A program made the translations under genes and the position numbers. The notes beneath the pieces were generated by a model. That model had not been told where the DNA came from. It saw nothing but the letters and a program-made list of their open reading frames with translations, and did no database searches. A stretch of DNA of 64,000 nt, taken from positions 248,001 to 312,000 of the forward strand of contig JBNKUI010000087.1 in assembly GCA_050298535.1 (NCBI GenBank), written 5' to 3'. Below, piece after piece: positions 61,586-64,000 of this stretch (within the stretch, counting starts at the first letter, position 1; every line of letters begins with the position of its first letter). Source of the DNA: JABDMH01 sp050298535. Lineage in GTDB: Bacteria; Bacteroidota; Bacteroidia; Chitinophagales; Saprospiraceae.

Positions 61586-62482
61586 TTATTTCCAGGTCTT
61601 AACTCTTTCAACATATACGGAATCATGTTGTGAAAGTAATTTACCGACTTGTTGATTTGGATTCAAGTACAACTTCTTTGTAAACCATCCCCACCAGACT
61701 TTTTTAGTCTTATAGAAACTCCACCCATACACTTTGGCTCTTTGGTTATCTTCGGCGTATTCTATCTTCTTTACAAATCGTTTTACCACATTATGTTCAT
61801 GCAATTTGTAATGAAATACTTCAGCCAATGTCTTGTTAAATGGAACAGCAACCTTTGAACGCCATATCTCTTTGGATCGATAGTTCAATGGAATAATGAA
61901 TTGAAAGCTTAAGGAAACACCGCCACTTTCAATGAAAGGGGGCGATCCTCCCACCGGTAGCTGAAAGACATGTTTTATGGCCTGCAAAGTAGGAATCTTG
62001 TTCCATAACTCCCACATCCATAGTATCACTGAGGGCAAAAGCATGATCGTAATCAGCCAGGGTAGATACAATACGAGGTCAGTATTCATGAAAGGACGGG
62101 GCAGACCTCGATGCTCCGCTAGAAGGAAGCTGAGGGCAAAAGTCAGTAGTCCAGTAATCATCAGGCCGGAGATATAGGCTATCTTATAGACAAGTGTCTT
62201 TTCTGTCGTCTTCTCCCAGACGTAAAAAATCTTGTTAGTGAAGACGATTCCCGATATCAGTGAAACTAGCAGAATCAAGATACCTAATAGAATGGGATAA
62301 GGGGCAATCTGCTCTTTCAGCATGAGACCGGTAAGTCCTAATGTAGCATAGATGATAAAGATATAGAAGTGATTCTTTGGAAGCTTCTTGACAAATTTGG
62401 TACTCTTTTTAAGTAATTTGAAAATTACAAATAGTACTCCCAGGCCTGCAAGTATTATAGCAATGATCAGTACTGTCTTCAT
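61586..62482 (-). CDS. tssN: T6SS membrane protein TssN (Bacteroidota type)
   Basis: The 298-aa protein has about five membrane segments (for example MKTVLIIAIILAGLGVLFVIF, FYIFIIYATLGLTGL, IAYISGLMITGLLTFALSFLL, LPWLITIMLLPSVILWMW) and a cytoplasmic C-terminal domain (AKVYGWSFYKTKKVWWGWFTKKLYL). TssN is one of the subtype iii membrane proteins that take the place of TssJLM. It is followed directly by tssK. Confidence 0.82.
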   Translation of the reverse strand: MKTVLIIAIILAGLGVLFVIFKLLKKSTKFVKKLPKNHFYIFIIYATLGLTGLMLKEQIAPYPILLGILILLVSLISGIVFTNKIFYVWEKTTEKTLVYKIAYISGLMITGLLTFALSFLLAEHRGLPRPFMNTDLVLYLPWLITIMLLPSVILWMWELWNKIPTLQAIKHVFQLPVGGSPPFIESGGVSLSFQFIIPLNYRSKEIWRSKVAVPFNKTLAEVFHYKLHEHNVVKRFVKKIEYAEDNQRAKVYGWSFYKTKKVWWGWFTKKLYLNPNQQVGKLLSQHDSVYVERVKTWK

Positions 62483-62516
62483 GGATGTTATTTGAAGATT
62501 ATCCTAGAAAGTGTGA

Positions 62517-63470
62517 TTATAGATCCTGTACTGATGAACGGATGCTATTTAGTATGATCTTAATACGTTCCTTCAACTGATTAATTTCCTTCTGGTCATT
62601 TTTCAGCGTTAAGAATTTCTGACCTTCCAGGTTCAACAACTCCTTTTCGATGTTTTGAATGTGGTTGGCAATATTGCCTTTAGCCAATTTGCTACTTTCA
62701 AGGCAAGTTTCCATCCTACCCTGTAATTCACGAATAGTCTTGTCTTTGTCCGACACATTAAATTGAGATCGTTCAGAGATTTCTGCCAGTCGTTCTTCGC
62801 TCGATCGAAGATCAAGATTTAAGATTGCATTCTTATCGGTAGCCGCCTTTTTTTGTTCTTCACAGATAGCTATTCGTTGTTCTAGTGTTTCAATCTGCTT
62901 TTCATAATCTGAGGAGGTCTCTTCTCCCCGATCATGCTTGAGCATGAGTTTCCTTGCAAACATCTCATTTTCTTTCGCCCGGGTAAAATGCGTTAACCAC
63001 TCAATGCCTAAATTAAGTATGCCCTGGACCTCAAAATCATCCTCATACTCGATCAGCTTGAGGGTCTGATTGGTGCGTGACTTAAAATCATGCATGGCAT
63101 CATCAAACTCATGTTCCCAATCTCTCACCTCATATTCATCACGACTAGTAGCAAGTGCTTCCTGTAGGGACTCCAAATCTTTCGACCGAAATTGCTCAAA
63201 AGTGGAATCTGCAGCGAGCAGAGTTGTGTGCAATTGACTTCGAATTTTTCTTTCATTCGTCAAGGAGGTATTCAATGAATCAACCACGCTCGTTAAGGCA
63301 GAAATTTTTGTATCCAGCTTACTTTCGTTGACTTTTTGGATACTGCCTAGATTAAGGCCCATGATGAAGGATATGAATAAGGGGATTATGGAGGCAAAAG
63401 CAAAGACAGATATCGGTGTTTGTCGTTTACCAAAGGTGGTGGTTGGCGTTGATTTTTGCTTGATTTTCAT
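62517..63470 (-). CDS. TssO-like coiled-coil membrane protein of the T6SS
   Basis: The 317-aa protein has a short basic cytoplasmic N-terminus, one membrane segment (about 20-43) and a long heptad-rich extracytoplasmic part (about 45-315, with YEKQIETLEQRIAICEEQKK and repeated leucine spacing). The topology fits the TssO component of subtype iii systems, but it is longer than the TssO proteins I know (about 150-200 aa), so the name is tentative. It heads the operon, 34 bp before tssN. Confidence 0.5.
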   Translation of the reverse strand: MKIKQKSTPTTTFGKRQTPISVFAFASIIPLFISFIMGLNLGSIQKVNESKLDTKISALTSVVDSLNTSLTNERKIRSQLHTTLLAADSTFEQFRSKDLESLQEALATSRDEYEVRDWEHEFDDAMHDFKSRTNQTLKLIEYEDDFEVQGILNLGIEWLTHFTRAKENEMFARKLMLKHDRGEETSSDYEKQIETLEQRIAICEEQKKAATDKNAILNLDLRSSEERLAEISERSQFNVSDKDKTIRELQGRMETCLESSKLAKGNIANHIQNIEKELLNLEGQKFLTLKNDQKEINQLKERIKIILNSIRSSVQDL

Positions 63471-63629
63471 GGTTTAGGAATTGAAGTGTTCATGAACCAA
63501 CTTTCAGACTTAATTTAAAGAATTTCCTGGAAAGTCATGAGAATTGGAAGAGAAGGTTGTAAATCCCGCTTTAATTAGAAAACATTTTTTTAAATTAAGG
63601 AGCAACTTTCAACCTGAAACATCCCGATC

Positions 63630-64000
63630 ATGAAGATACCACTTATCAGCTCCTTTTTGGTTTTCATTATCATCCTGCTTTCTATTGAGAATGTTTCATC
63701 GCAACATCTACAATTACCACTTTTTTCGCAGTATCGTGAAAATCAGTCTATTCTAAATCCAGCCGCGCTCAACATTGATTTTGTCAGAAACGATTACAAC
63801 TTTTCAACAGGAGTGTCCTATCGGAATCAATGGGGACAAGCAAAACTACAGTTAGATAATGGAGAAATGGATCATTTTGGACCCGTTACCAAGACTGGAA
63901 GAGTGGAATATATATTTCCTGATAGTCGATTCTTCGTTGGTGCTCATGTTATAAGCGATGTTGCGGCGGCACTTTCCTTCACAGGAGCCTATCTCCGGGC
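63630..64000 (+). CDS. PorP/SprF family T9SS membrane protein, 3' end cut off
   Basis: Signal peptide (about 1-24, ILLSIENVSSQ) followed by QLPLFSQYRENQSILNPAAL and YNFSTGVSYRNQWG, hallmarks of the PorP/SprF family. These outer-membrane proteins occur beside long adhesin genes and help secrete or attach them by the T9SS. The reading frame continues beyond the window. It is divergent from the T6SS operon, with 159 bp between. Confidence 0.9.
   Translation, partial: MKIPLISSFLVFIIILLSIENVSSQHLQLPLFSQYRENQSILNPAALNIDFVRNDYNFSTGVSYRNQWGQAKLQLDNGEMDHFGPVTKTGRVEYIFPDSRFFVGAHVISDVAAALSFTGAYLR

Noticed and set aside
1..64000. CRISPR array, rRNA operon or prophage
   Set aside because: No regularly spaced repeats, rRNA signatures or phage structural genes were seen. 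The sheath and tube genes belong to a T6SS because they occur with tssK, tssN and vgrG and without capsid, portal or terminase genes.

Overview
The window is a 64 kb piece of a chromosome from a member of the Bacteroidota, probably from the Saprospiria/Lewinella side of the phylum (the finer placement is inference). The evidence is a gldH gliding-motility lipoprotein, PorP/SprF, PorV-type and PorE-type type IX secretion (T9SS) proteins, a TonB receptor next to a giant secreted protein, a Bacteroidota-type (subtype iii) type VI secretion system (T6SS), and promoters of the TTG-N(16-21)-TAnnTTTG type. There is one tRNA gene, and no rRNA operon, CRISPR array or recognisable transposase.

Positions 1-41.4 kb are mostly conserved housekeeping genes, densely packed. 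They are: rsmG (cut by the window edge), a family 2 glycosyltransferase, a degenerate MtfA-like membrane protein, tRNA-Phe with clear promoter and terminator, ogt, apaG-gmk-yicC, an HU / TPR / tiny basic protein / RNase G cluster, a MurG-like glycosyltransferase, pth, a radical SAM-SPASM protein, TPR proteins, a PorE-like OmpA protein, rlmD, rfbA, a VWA protein, a YbhN-like membrane protein, grpE-dnaJ-gldH, amn, carB (without its C-terminal allosteric domain), a D-2-hydroxyacid dehydrogenase, a TonB receptor / 1322-aa secreted protein / PorV-family triad, greA, a HIT protein, GGGP synthase, a peptidase/beta-barrel fusion, rsgA and a small membrane protein. Four convergent gene pairs overlap at their 3' ends.

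Positions 41.5-63.5 kb are an accessory region built around a T6SS. On the + strand a TPR-containing possible adaptor runs without a gap into a 1467-aa PAAR-like/Rhs effector. Its C-terminal tip resembles DUF4160, and a small DUF7710-like gene, the likely immunity gene, follows. Next comes a decayed duplicated segment (about 650 bp, two copies 1.7 kb apart), a zinc-ribbon protein and several secreted orphan proteins on the - strand, including a PEGA-type lipoprotein and a transglutaminase-like protein. Two small candidate enzymes (YkuD-like and HEXXH zincin-like) lie just before the T6SS genes.

The T6SS operon on the - strand reads, in transcription order, tssO-like, tssN, tssK, tssB, tssC, an unlisted 44-aa gene, tssD (hcp) and tssI (vgrG). 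tssE, F, G, H, P, Q and R are not in the window, so the system must be split or continue elsewhere. The window ends inside a PorP/SprF-family gene.

The likely joint logic of the accessory region is that the sheath and tube proteins (TssB/C/D) and baseplate or membrane parts (TssK/N/O) fire a VgrG spike that carries the PAAR-Rhs toxin, and perhaps the neighbouring small enzymes.
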